NCBI GenBank assembly: GCA_030145945.1
Contig: JASLDK010000389.1
Location: forward strand, 1 to 13,850
Direction of reading: 5' to 3'
DNA length: 13,850 nt
Origin: Nocardioides sp.
Lineage (GTDB): Bacteria; Actinomycetota; Actinomycetes; Propionibacteriales; Nocardioidaceae
Both the position numbers and the translations under genes were made by a program. This document shows positions 1 through 7,126 of this stretch, in pieces; within the stretch, counting starts at the first letter, position 1, and each line of letters starts with the position of its first letter. The notes under the pieces are model-generated. The model saw only the letters and a program-made list of their open reading frames with translations, had not been told where the DNA came from and did not search any database.

Positions 1-1586
1 TCGCCACGGCCAGCGCGCTGCGAGACCGCGACCAGGTGACCGTCGCCTTCTTCGGCGACGGTGCCGTCGCGCAGGGCATGTTCCACGAGGCGGTGAACCT
101 CGCCGCGGTCTGGAACCTCCCGGTGATCTTCTTCTGCGAAAACAACCACTACGCGGAGTTCTCCCCGGCGACCGCCCAGCATGCCGCCTCGCTCGAGGAG
201 CGCGCGGCCGGGTACGGCGTGCCCTTCGTCGCGGTCGACGGCAACGACGTGGTCGCGGTCGCCGGGCTGATGGGCGGCCTGGTCGAGCAGATCCGGGGCG
301 GTCACGGGCCGGTCATCGTGGAGGCGGAGACCTACCGCTGGCATGGGCACTACGAGGGAGACCCGGAGCGCTACCGGCCCAAGGACGAGGTCGAGGAGTG
401 GAAGGCCCGGGACCCGCTCGTGGTGCACCGGACCCGGATGCTCGCCGCCGGCGTACCCCAGGCGACGATCGACGAGGTCGACGTCGAGATCGAGGCCGAG
501 ATCGTCGACGGCATCGAGTTCGCCCGCTCGTCGCCGTGGCCCGCTCCTGAGTCGCTGCTCGACTTCGTCGGCACACCGCGGGAGCCGGTCGCGGAGACGG
601 AGGTGTCCACGGAGGCGGCACAGTTCAAGACGCTCAACGCGATCAAGGAGGCGGTCGCGCACGAGATGGCGGCCGACCCGAGTGTGTACGTCGCGGGCAT
701 CGACGTCGCGACGGGCAACGTCTTCGGTGTGCTGCGCGACCTCGGCAGCGAGTTCCCCGACCGGGTGCGGGACACACCCATCTCGGAGACCGCGATCCTG
801 GGCGCTGCGGTCGGCTCCGCGATGGCCGGGATGAAGCCGGTCGTCGAGATCATGTACATGGACTTCATCGGCGTCTGCCTCGACCAGCTGCTGAACCAGG
901 CCGCGAAGCTCCGGTTCATGACCGGTGGCCGCACGAGCATGTCGCTCGTGGTGCGTACCCAGATCGGCGCCGGCCGGTCATCGGGAAGCCAGCACTCGCA
1001 GAGCCTGGAGGCGCTGCTGGCGCACGTCCCGGGGCTCACGGTCGTCATGCCGTCCAACCCGGCCGACACCTACGGGCTGCTGCGTGCGGCGATCCAGGAC
1101 CCCAACCCCGTCGTCTTCATCGAGAACCGGCTCCAGTACGGGATGAAGGGGCCCCGGCCGGCCGCCGACCACCTGGTGCCGCTCGGCAAGGCGAAGGTGG
1201 TGCGGGAGGGGGCTGACGTCACTCTCGTCAGCTACTCGCGCATGCTGACGACGGCACTGCGTGCCGCCGAGGCGGTCGCCGCCGACGGGATCTCCGTGGA
1301 GGTCATCGACCTGCGCACGATCGTCCCGCTCGACCGCGAGACCGTGCTCGCCTCGCTCGCCAAGACCCACCGCCTCGTCGTCGCGCACGAGGCGGTGCAG
1401 GACTTCGGCGTCGGTGCCGAGCTGGCGGCCCTCGCAGGAGGTGACGGCTTCTGGCACCTGGATGCGCCGGTCGTGCGGGTCACGCCACCGGCCATGCCGG
1501 CGCCGTACTCGCCGGTCCTCGAGAAGCTCTGGCTGCCGGACGACTCATCGATCGCGGACGCCCTGCGCCGTGTGGTGGAGACATGA
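1..1586 (+). CDS. Fused E1 alpha/beta subunit of a 2-oxoacid (acetoin/branched-chain type) dehydrogenase, 5' truncated by window
   Basis: This is a thiamine-diphosphate E1 enzyme that decarboxylates a 2-oxoacid or cleaves acetoin and passes the acyl group to lipoyl-E2. The open frame runs back to base 3 without a stop; the GTG at 36 lies inside the conserved alpha core, so the true start is upstream of the window. The alpha half shows the ThDP/Mg motif, GDG at 54-62 and the Asn pair at 141-146. From about base 606 the same frame continues as a complete beta subunit, with the DTPISE motif (Glu at 786-788) and the conserved HSQSLE segment near 990. In most bacteria alpha and beta are separate genes; single-chain versions are known in actinobacteria. 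The similarity I recall is closest to acetoin and branched-chain E1, but substrate is not determinable. The stop overlaps the start of the E2-like gene by 4 nt, which suggests translational coupling. Confidence 0.92.
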   Translation, partial: ATASALRDRDQVTVAFFGDGAVAQGMFHEAVNLAAVWNLPVIFFCENNHYAEFSPATAQHAASLEERAAGYGVPFVAVDGNDVVAVAGLMGGLVEQIRGGHGPVIVEAETYRWHGHYEGDPERYRPKDEVEEWKARDPLVVHRTRMLAAGVPQATIDEVDVEIEAEIVDGIEFARSSPWPAPESLLDFVGTPREPVAETEVSTEAAQFKTLNAIKEAVAHEMAADPSVYVAGIDVATGNVFGVLRDLGSEFPDRVRDTPISETAILGAAVGSAMAGMKPVVEIMYMDFIGVCLDQLLNQAAKLRFMTGGRTSMSLVVRTQIGAGRSSGSQHSQSLEALLAHVPGLTVVMPSNPADTYGLLRAAIQDPNPVVFIENRLQYGMKGPRPAADHLVPLGKAKVVREGADVTLVSYSRMLTTALRAAEAVAADGISVEVIDLRTIVPLDRETVLASLAKTHRLVVAHEAVQDFGVGAELAALAGGDGFWHLDAPVVRVTPPAMPAPYSPVLEKLWLPDDSSIADALRRVVET

Positions 1587-2359
1587 GCGCCCCGGTCGCG
1601 TACGGCGCCACGATCGCGCGGCTCTCGTCGGCACAGCCGGCGCCGCCCCCGCAGCGCTCGCCTGACGACCACCGGCCGTTCGCCACCCCGGCGGCCCGGG
1701 CGCACGCACGCCAGCGGGGGATGAGCCTGGAGCAGGTCGCGACCGGTCTGCGGCGTGATCACCTGCGCCTGGCCGACGTGATCGCCGCCGCCCCCGCGCC
1801 GACCGCCCCCGCGTCGGCCGGCGCAGCGCCGACCGGCTCGGCGCCTAGCGCCGACGGCGGGGTGCTGCGGGCCGCGCTGCAGGCGCCGATCGGACAGCTC
1901 TCGGCACTGGGCGCTGCGGCGACGCACGCCTTCGTCGTCGCCTGGCGCGCCCACGGGAGTGGTGCGGCGCTTCGGTACGTGCGTCACGGCGCTGCCGGTC
2001 CGGTACGGACGGTGCTCGTCGACCCCGCGTCGTACTCGTCGGACGGACTGGTGCGTCGTCTCGCGGACCCGCCCGGAGCCGAGGACCAGGACTGCGCACT
2101 GGTCATCCACGACCTCACGGCGATTCCCGGTGTCGACGGTGCCCTGGGCCTCGACGGTGGCCTGGTCGCGGTCACCCTCGGCGCGCCTCGTGCGGTTGCC
2201 GTGGTGCGCTCGGGAGGCAGCGGGCTCCACGCGATCGGTGCCGCCGCCGAGCTGGCCGCGTCCGTCCGGTTCGCCGACAGCGTGCCGGACGAGATGCGCC
2301 TCGCCGTGCTGGCCGCGGTGACCAGCGCGTTCCCGCCCGTCGCGGGCGGTGCGACGTGA
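1583..2359 (+). CDS. Degenerate E2-like protein: E3-binding domain plus eroded acyltransferase domain, no complete lipoyl domain
   Basis: The protein has 258 residues, against roughly 400-500 for a full E2. Residues 3-16 (PVAYGATIARL) resemble only the last strand of a lipoyl domain; the lipoyl-Lys segment is missing. Residues 33-68 match a peripheral subunit-binding domain (FATPAARAHARQRGMSLEQV, ending LADVIAA). A Pro/Ala linker (69-90) follows, then about 160 residues of a shortened acyltransferase fold. Where catalytic E2s have HRxxDG near the C-terminus, this protein reads F-A-D-S-V-P-D-E (230-237), so the catalytic His appears to be Asp. The ATG overlaps the E1 stop (ATGA), and a GTGA overlap leads into the crotonase, so it is still read as an operon member. 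It may be a non-catalytic tether for E1 or E3, or a decaying E2; a separate lipoyl protein would be needed. The frame is intact, so I call it a CDS rather than a pseudogene. Confidence 0.75.
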   Translation: MSAPVAYGATIARLSSAQPAPPPQRSPDDHRPFATPAARAHARQRGMSLEQVATGLRRDHLRLADVIAAAPAPTAPASAGAAPTGSAPSADGGVLRAALQAPIGQLSALGAAATHAFVVAWRAHGSGAALRYVRHGAAGPVRTVLVDPASYSSDGLVRRLADPPGAEDQDCALVIHDLTAIPGVDGALGLDGGLVAVTLGAPRAVAVVRSGGSGLHAIGAAAELAASVRFADSVPDEMRLAVLAAVTSAFPPVAGGAT

Positions 2360-3132
2360 CGACGTCGGGCTTCCTGTCCGTCGAACGGCGCGGACCGGTC
2401 GCCGTCGTCCGGATGGACCGCCCACCGGTGAACGCCTTCGACCGTTCGGCCGCGCAGGAGATCCTGCGGTGGACGGCCGACGCGACCGCGGACGACGACC
2501 TGCGCGCGGTCGTGTGGCACGGTGGCCGGCACTTCGCGGCCGGCGCCGACATCGCGCACCTGCGGGCCATGGGGTTCGAGGAGATATCGGGCTGGAACGC
2601 CCTGCTCCAGGCCTCCTTCACCTCGGTCGCCGCGCTGCCCGTCCCCGTCGTCGCCGCAGTGACGGGCTACGCGCTCGGTGGTGGTCTCGAGCTGGCGCTC
2701 TGCGCCGACTACCGCGTGGCGGCGGCGGGCGCGAAGGTCGGGCTGCCCGAGGTGCAGCTCGGAATCGTGCCGGGCTCGGGCGGCACGCAGCGCCTGACCC
2801 GGCTGGTGGGTCGCAGCCGGGCGAAGGAGCTGATCCTGTCCGGCCGCACCGTCGGGGTCGAGGAGGCGTTCGGGCTCGGGATCGTCGACGAGGTCGTCGA
2901 GGATGCCGACCGTGCGTTGGCCCGGGCGACCGAACTGGCCGAGGCCTTCGCGCGCGGTCCGCGGCACGCCGTACGGGCGATCAAGCAGCTCGTCGACGCG
3001 GCCGAGCCCCCGCTCGAGCCCGGTCTCGCCCTCGAGCGCGCCACCATCGCGGGGCTCTTCGCCACCGAGGACAAGCGACGCGGCATGGAGTCGTTCCTCC
3101 GCGACGGTCCCGGGCATGCCGAGTTCACGTGA
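2356..3132 (+). CDS. Enoyl-CoA hydratase/isomerase (crotonase family)
   Basis: This 258-residue protein has the usual crotonase length. It should add water across a 2,3-enoyl-CoA double bond or catalyse a related acyl-CoA reaction in the cytosol. The oxyanion-hole segment FAAGADI is at 60-66 and the second one, ALGGG, at 106-110. Both catalytic Glu positions of true hydratases are present: E112 in GGGLELAL and E132 in PEVQLGIVPGSGGTQ, 20 residues apart as in rat enoyl-CoA hydratase (E144/E164). Hydratase activity is therefore more likely than a pure isomerase or thioesterase. The GTG start at 2356 overlaps the stop of the E2-like gene (GTGA) and has no strong Shine-Dalgarno sequence, so it probably depends on coupled translation. 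The TetR gene follows after 38 nt. Confidence 0.92.
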   Translation: MTTSGFLSVERRGPVAVVRMDRPPVNAFDRSAAQEILRWTADATADDDLRAVVWHGGRHFAAGADIAHLRAMGFEEISGWNALLQASFTSVAALPVPVVAAVTGYALGGGLELALCADYRVAAAGAKVGLPEVQLGIVPGSGGTQRLTRLVGRSRAKELILSGRTVGVEEAFGLGIVDEVVEDADRALARATELAEAFARGPRHAVRAIKQLVDAAEPPLEPGLALERATIAGLFATEDKRRGMESFLRDGPGHAEFT

Positions 3133-3170
3133 GAGGATCACACCGCCGTCGTCCTGAGTGAAGGAGCCCC

Positions 3171-3836
3171 ATGCCGCGCCCTCCCGGCCACGGACCGCAG
3201 TACGAGGTCCGCCGGCAGTCGATCATCGACGCTGCGGCGCGGCTGTTCGCCGTCCAGGGCTACGCGGCGACGGGAACGGCAGAGCTGTGCGCCGAGGTGG
3301 GTGTGGGCAAGGGCAACCTCTACTACTACATCGGTTCGAAGGAGAACCTCCTCGTCGAGATCCAGAACCGCGTGCTGCAGCCCCTGCTCCACTCCGCGCG
3401 GACGATCGACGCCCTGGACGTGCCGGCCGTGCTCAAGCTGCGCCTGGTGTCTCGCGGGATGCTGGAGATCATCGAGCAGCGCACCGACCACATCTGGGTC
3501 TACGAGCACGACTACCGGCAGCTGGGCACGGAGCACCGCAAGCGCATCGTCGCCCAGCGCCACGAGTTCGAGAACGTCGTGCGCAAGCTGATCGCCGAAG
3601 CGGCCGAAGAGGCGGCGGCGGACATCGACGCCGACCTGCTCATGCTCCAGTTCCTGAACATGCACAACTACACCTACCAGTGGATCGGGTCGACGCGTCG
3701 ATGGTCGCCGGACCGGCTGTCGGCCGAGTACTGCGCGACCCTGCTCCGAGGGTTCGGGCTCGTCGACTCCCTGGACGACATCGAGAAGGCCGCCGCGGCG
3801 CTCGTCGACGAGCAGCCGCAGCTCTTCCAGTTCTGA
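3171..3836 (+). CDS. TetR/AcrR-family transcriptional regulator
   Basis: A 221-residue cytosolic DNA-binding protein. Residues about 14-60 form the TetR DNA-binding domain: IIDAAARLFAVQGYAATGTAELCAEVGVGKGNLYYYIGSKENLL, with the usual recognition-helix sequence ending in LYYYIGSKE. The remainder is helical and ligand-binding in type, resembling the regulators found beside fatty-acid and steroid catabolic genes, though I cannot name the effector. AAGGAG at 3161-3166, four bases before ATG, supports this start. The gene sits on the same strand between the crotonase and the butanediol-dehydrogenase-like gene. A perfect palindrome at 3984-3999, just ahead of the latter, is its most likely local operator. 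Acyl-CoA as the inducer is inferred from context only. Confidence 0.93.
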   Translation: MPRPPGHGPQYEVRRQSIIDAAARLFAVQGYAATGTAELCAEVGVGKGNLYYYIGSKENLLVEIQNRVLQPLLHSARTIDALDVPAVLKLRLVSRGMLEIIEQRTDHIWVYEHDYRQLGTEHRKRIVAQRHEFENVVRKLIAEAAEEAAADIDADLLMLQFLNMHNYTYQWIGSTRRWSPDRLSAEYCATLLRGFGLVDSLDDIEKAAAALVDEQPQLFQF

Positions 3837-3842
3837 GCCTCT

Positions 3843-3857
3843 GGCGGCGCGTCCGCC
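3843..3857 (+). terminator. Weak GC hairpin just after the TetR stop codon
   Basis: GGCGG (3843-3847) and CCGCC (3853-3857) form a 5-bp GC stem around a 5-nt loop, starting 7 nt after the TetR stop. No U-rich tract follows. It may act as a weak terminator or RNA 3' end; the stem is short enough to be chance in such GC-rich DNA. Confidence 0.25.
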
Positions 3858-3983
3858 GGCTGACATCGTGCGGGGTTGCGGGGCGAGTCGCGCTGTCCCG
3901 GCCTCGTGCCGCTGCCCTCCTCGGCGTTCCCCGGGTGTCCCGAGCCGATGTCGTGGAGGGGTAGGCAGGCACCTCCTGAATCA

Positions 3984-3999
3984 TGTACCGTGCGGTACA
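3984..3999. promoter_or_regulatory. Perfect 16-bp palindrome, probable TetR-family operator
   Basis: TGTACCG (3984-3990) and its exact inverse complement CGGTACA (3993-3999) flank a 2-nt centre. Size and symmetry fit a TetR-dimer site. It ends 16 nt before the GTG start at 4016, where a bound repressor would block transcription or initiation of the dehydrogenase/acyl-CoA dehydrogenase pair. The TetR gene ends 147 nt upstream. Binding is inferred from position and symmetry; I saw no second copy of this site in the window. Confidence 0.7.
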
Positions 4000-4015
4000 A
4001 AGAAAGGGAGATCCT

Positions 4016-5074
4016 GTGAGAGCTCTGCGCTGGCACGGCCGAGCCGACCTGCGGCTCGAGGACGTCGATGCCCCGGCCGTGACGGCCGACGACCACGTCC
4101 TGATCGACGTCACGATGGCCGGGGTGTGCGGCACCGACCTCCACGAGGTCGCACACGGGCCCAACATGATCCGGCTGGCGCCGCACCCGCTGTCGGGCAG
4201 CGAGCCGCCGGTCACGCTGGGGCACGAGTTCGTCGGCCGCGTCCGGGCGATCGGCGCCGCCGTCGACGACCTCGCGGTCGGGCAGCGCGTGACCGTCGAC
4301 CCGTGTCTGCGCTGCGGTACGTGCTACTGGTGTCTCCGCGGCGACTACCACATCTGCGCTTCGGGAGGATCCATCGGACTGGCCGCCGATGGGGCGTTCG
4401 CGGACGCGGTCGTCGTACCTCGTGCCAACGTGATCCCGGTCCCCGACGCGGTGAGTGACCGGGCCGCGGCCATGGCCGAGCCGCTCGCGGTGGGGCTGCA
4501 CGCGATCACCCGCGCCGGCGTCCGCGCTGGCGACACGGTCCTGGTCCTCGGTGCCGGACCGATCGGCCTCGCCGTCGTGCTGGCCGCGCGCGCGGCCGGC
4601 GCCGCCCACATCATGGTGAGCGAGCCCACCGCCCGACGGCGCGAGATCGCACTGGCGATCGGCGCGACCGAGGCGCTCGACCCGGCGACGAGCGACGTGC
4701 GCCGTGCCGCGTTCGTGGCCACGGGCCGGATCGGCCCCGACGTCGTCGTGGAGGCGACCGGGCGTGCCGATCAGTACGAGCTCGCCGTCACCGCGGTGCG
4801 ACGCGGTGGCACGGTCGCGCTCGCCGGCATCAGCGACAACGACATCTCGGTCAACCTGCGGCAGGTCGTGCTGTTCGAGCGCACGATCCGCGGTTGCCTC
4901 GGCTACAACTTCGAGATCGAGCGGGTGCTGGCCCTGATGGCCCAGGGGCGGATGGACGTCGAGCCGCTGATCTCGCACGTCGTACCGCTCGACGAGGCGG
5001 CCGGCGTGATCGACGACATGAACCAGCACCGCGACGACTACCTCAAGGTGCTCATCTCTTTGGAGGAACGCTGA
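4016..5074 (+). CDS. Zinc-dependent medium-chain alcohol dehydrogenase, (R,R)-butanediol dehydrogenase-like
   Basis: An NAD(P)-dependent oxidoreductase of 352 residues. Expected zinc ligands are visible: catalytic C38 (GVCGTD), H70-E71 (LGHEF) and E155 (AEPLAVG); structural zinc C100, C103, C106 and C114. The Rossmann motif GAGPIG is at 179-184, and the acid at the end of the second strand (E203) favours NAD. The N-terminus MRALRWHGRADLRLEDV and the CGTDLHE...GP...PHPLSG pattern match 2,3-butanediol dehydrogenases, but related enzymes use other secondary alcohols. I chose GTG 4016 because a purine-rich Shine-Dalgarno (4001-4010) sits 5 nt ahead and the homologous N-terminus begins there; the in-frame ATG at 3983 would put the palindrome inside the coding region. 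It is followed after one base by an acyl-CoA dehydrogenase, so the two form an operon, probably under TetR control. Confidence 0.9.
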   Translation: MRALRWHGRADLRLEDVDAPAVTADDHVLIDVTMAGVCGTDLHEVAHGPNMIRLAPHPLSGSEPPVTLGHEFVGRVRAIGAAVDDLAVGQRVTVDPCLRCGTCYWCLRGDYHICASGGSIGLAADGAFADAVVVPRANVIPVPDAVSDRAAAMAEPLAVGLHAITRAGVRAGDTVLVLGAGPIGLAVVLAARAAGAAHIMVSEPTARRREIALAIGATEALDPATSDVRRAAFVATGRIGPDVVVEATGRADQYELAVTAVRRGGTVALAGISDNDISVNLRQVVLFERTIRGCLGYNFEIERVLALMAQGRMDVEPLISHVVPLDEAAGVIDDMNQHRDDYLKVLISLEER

Positions 5075-5075
5075 C

Positions 5076-6221
5076 ATGGACTTCGCACTGACCGAGACCG
5101 CGACGGACCTCCAGGGGCTGTGCCGGGAGTTCGCGGCCAAGGAGATCGCGCCGAACGCCGCCGAGTGGTCCGAGCGCAAGCACTTCCCGGCCGACCTCTT
5201 CCGGGCCATGGGCAGGCTCGGCCTGATGGGCCTGCTGATGCCCGAGGAGTACGGCGGCGCCGATGCCGGCTTCGTCGCCTACGTCGCGGCCATGGAGGAG
5301 ATCGGCAACGCGGACCAGTCGGTCGCCTCGGCCTGGAACGCCCACTCGACGATCGCCTCGCTGCCGCTGGCGCGCTTCGGCACCGACGAGCAGAAGGAGC
5401 GCTGGCTGCGGCCCTTGGCCGAAGGGACGAACATCGGCGCCTTCGGGCTGACCGAGCCCTTCGCCGGCTCGGACGCCGCATCGATCCGGACGACTGCCCG
5501 CAAGGTCGACGGCGGCTGGCTGATCAACGGCACGAAGATGTTCATTACCAACGCCGGCACCGAGATGTCGCTGGGGGTCTCGCTGCTGGCCGTGACCGGG
5601 GAGGACGACGGTGGCCGTCGCTTCGGCACCTTCTTTGTGCCAGCCGGCTACGACGGGTTCACCCTCGGGGGCAACCTGCGCAAGCTCGGCTGGAATGCCT
5701 CGGACACCCGTGAGCTGGTCTTCCAGGACTGCTTCGTCCCGGATGACCACCTGATCGGCGAGGAGGGCAGGGGTCTGCGTCAGTTCCTGGAGGTGCTTGA
5801 CCCGGGCCGGATCAGCGTCGCCGCGCTGAGCCTGTCGCTGGCCCGTGCTGCTCTCGAGATGGCCGTGGAGCACGCCACCTCGCGTCAGCAGTTCGGAAAG
5901 CCGCTGTCCGCCTTCCAAGCGATCCAGCACAAGATCGCCGACATGTCGACCGAGGTCGACGCCGCCCGCATGCTCGTCTACCGGGCTGCCTGGCTCGCCG
6001 ATGAGGGTCTCCCCTACGGCGAAGCAGCGGCCAAGGCCAAGCTCTACGCCTCGGAGGTCGCGAACCGCGCAGCGAGTGCGAGCGTGCAGATCCACGGCGG
6101 CTACGGCTACATGCTCGAGTCCCGGATCTCGCGGTTCTACAGCGACGCCAAGATCCTGGAGATCGGTGAGGGCGCCAACGAGATCCAGCGCAACGTCATC
6201 GCCCGGCATCTACTGTCGTAG
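5076..6221 (+). CDS. Acyl-CoA dehydrogenase with canonical catalytic Glu
   Basis: A cytosolic FAD enzyme of 381 residues that introduces a 2,3 double bond into an acyl-CoA and passes electrons to ETF. FAD and substrate motifs are present: GLTEPFAGSD at 124-133, TKMFITNAG at 153-161, RQQFGKPLSAFQ at 270-281 and QIHGGYGY at 338-345. The catalytic base is in the short/medium-chain position, E365 in KILEIGEGANEIQ; the alternative position of the long-chain/isovaleryl type is Gly (G244 in LDPGRI). This supports a short-chain or branched short-chain dehydrogenase. GGAGG at 5062-5066 supports the ATG at 5076, one base after the preceding stop. It is the last gene of its strand run and faces the MarR gene across a gene-free stretch. 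Confidence 0.94.
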   Translation: MDFALTETATDLQGLCREFAAKEIAPNAAEWSERKHFPADLFRAMGRLGLMGLLMPEEYGGADAGFVAYVAAMEEIGNADQSVASAWNAHSTIASLPLARFGTDEQKERWLRPLAEGTNIGAFGLTEPFAGSDAASIRTTARKVDGGWLINGTKMFITNAGTEMSLGVSLLAVTGEDDGGRRFGTFFVPAGYDGFTLGGNLRKLGWNASDTRELVFQDCFVPDDHLIGEEGRGLRQFLEVLDPGRISVAALSLSLARAALEMAVEHATSRQQFGKPLSAFQAIQHKIADMSTEVDAARMLVYRAAWLADEGLPYGEAAAKAKLYASEVANRAASASVQIHGGYGYMLESRISRFYSDAKILEIGEGANEIQRNVIARHLLS

Positions 6222-6638
6222 CCCGGGTCAAGCTCACCGAGTTCGGCGTCGGTCGGTCGGCGATGGGGACGAGATCGTCCAGTCGCCCCAGGAGTCGCAT
6301 CGTCTCCTCGACCGGGAGACGCCTCGCTCGAGGCTCTCCGACTCTGCGAGGCGCAGGACTCCCATCATGACGGCGCCGAGGCGTCGACGGCCGCGGTCGA
6401 AGGGTAGCGCTCGTGCAGTGCCTCGCCGGCATGGTCCTCTCGCGCCGCCGTCGTGATGAGAACTGCGTTCATCCGGCTGTCTTATTCGCGCGAGATCTTC
6501 GATACCGAGGCGTTGAGGCCCTCGTGCGTGTTGTCAGACGACCTGCGTCGCTGTGCGCCAAGCGGATCTCGGGAGGACATGCCTCTTCGAGACACAAAAC
6601 GTCGGGGTGGTGCGTGAGGTTGTTTCTTCACGCGCGAG
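6222..6638. other. Convergent intergenic stretch without a recognisable gene
   Basis: These 417 nt separate the end of the + strand acyl-CoA dehydrogenase from the end of the - strand MarR gene. Short open frames on both strands are Arg/Pro/Ser-rich, lack ribosome sites and resemble no family I know. The part from about 6450 to 6638 looks less GC-rich than the flanking genes, which could mean a decayed or transferred remnant. Inverted repeats at 6301-6352 are listed separately. No transposase motif, terminal inverted repeat or tRNA was seen. Confidence 0.6.
6301..6352. repeat. Cluster of inverted repeats between convergent genes, possible bidirectional terminator
   Basis: CGTCTCC (6301-6307) pairs with GGAGACG (6315-6321) across 7 nt. 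Immediately after, GCCTCG (6321-6326) pairs with CGAGGC (6329-6334), and GCCTCGC (6321-6327) can instead pair with GCGAGGC (6346-6352). The alternatives are mutually exclusive. No T-run follows on either strand, so this is not a classical intrinsic terminator, but the position between converging genes suits an RNA 3'-end structure. Confidence 0.35.
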
Positions 6639-7121
6639 TCACCGTCGCGATTCGCCGCCGTCAGTGATCTCGAGGAGGACAACGGCAGCGGCCGCCAGTT
6701 GTTGGCGCGTAGCCTCGTCGAGACGGTGCAGGTCCTCGGCCATGCTCCGAGCCACGTGTGCACGACGTGTGGCGAGCACCTCCCGGCCGCGGGCAGTTAT
6801 GGACACGTTGACCTGCCTTCCGTCCCATGGATCTCGTGCGCGCGCCGCCCATCCGTCCTCAGCCATCCGGCGTACGGCCTCGGTCATGGCCGGCTGGCTG
6901 GTGCGGTCGAGGCGCGCCAGATGACTGATCGACACCATGCCGACGTCGTCGAGAAGCGCAAGAAAGCGCATCCGACCCGCTGGGAATGACGGGTCGCTGT
7001 GGTGGGCCGCAAAGCAGCCGAAGCGGTGACTGGCGTGAAGCAGGTCGGCGGCAAGGCTCTCCAGGTCGCCGGCGACGGTCGGGGAAGTTGCGGTCTCAAT
7101 CGGATCCGCAGTGACGGACAT
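6639..7121 (-). CDS. MarR-family transcriptional regulator
   Basis: A 160-residue cytosolic winged-helix regulator of typical MarR length. The helix-turn-helix spans about 62-85 (MVSISHLARLDRTSQPAMTEAVRRM) and the wing follows as RDPWDGRQVNVSITARGREVL (96-116), the hallmark of the family. The frame remains open far upstream on the same strand, but the ATG at 7121 is chosen because it lies 5 nt after the stop of the CoA-transferase gene and gives the normal length. The Shine-Dalgarno is weak, so expression probably depends on the upstream genes, making the regulator part of the operon it likely controls. A 6-4-6 palindrome at 9571-9586 in the divergent promoter region is its best candidate site. 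The ligand is unknown; an aromatic acid or acyl-CoA would fit the family and context. Confidence 0.9.
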   Translation of the reverse strand: MSVTADPIETATSPTVAGDLESLAADLLHASHRFGCFAAHHSDPSFPAGRMRFLALLDDVGMVSISHLARLDRTSQPAMTEAVRRMAEDGWAARARDPWDGRQVNVSITARGREVLATRRAHVARSMAEDLHRLDEATRQQLAAAAVVLLEITDGGESRR

Positions 7122-7126
7122 CTGCG

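Noticed and set aside
1984..3141. A 385-codon - strand open frame opposite the E2-like gene and crotonase
   Set aside because: It mirrors the codon pattern of the + strand genes, with no family resemblance or ribosome site.
3983..4015. ATG at 3983 as start of the butanediol-dehydrogenase-like gene
   Set aside because: The added 11 residues have no homology, the palindromic operator would be coding, and a proper Shine-Dalgarno precedes GTG 4016.
3674..5209. A 511-codon - strand open frame opposite the TetR and butanediol-dehydrogenase-like genes
   Set aside because: Composition is Arg/Asp/Gly/Val-biased without domain motifs, and it lies fully antisense to well-supported genes.
5052..6209. 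A 385-codon - strand open frame opposite the acyl-CoA dehydrogenase
   Set aside because: It is antisense to a complete, motif-rich gene and has no recognisable domain.
6222..6480. Possible transposase or insertion-sequence remnant
   Set aside because: No transposase motif, terminal inverted repeat or target duplication could be recognised on either strand, so it is listed only as unassigned sequence.
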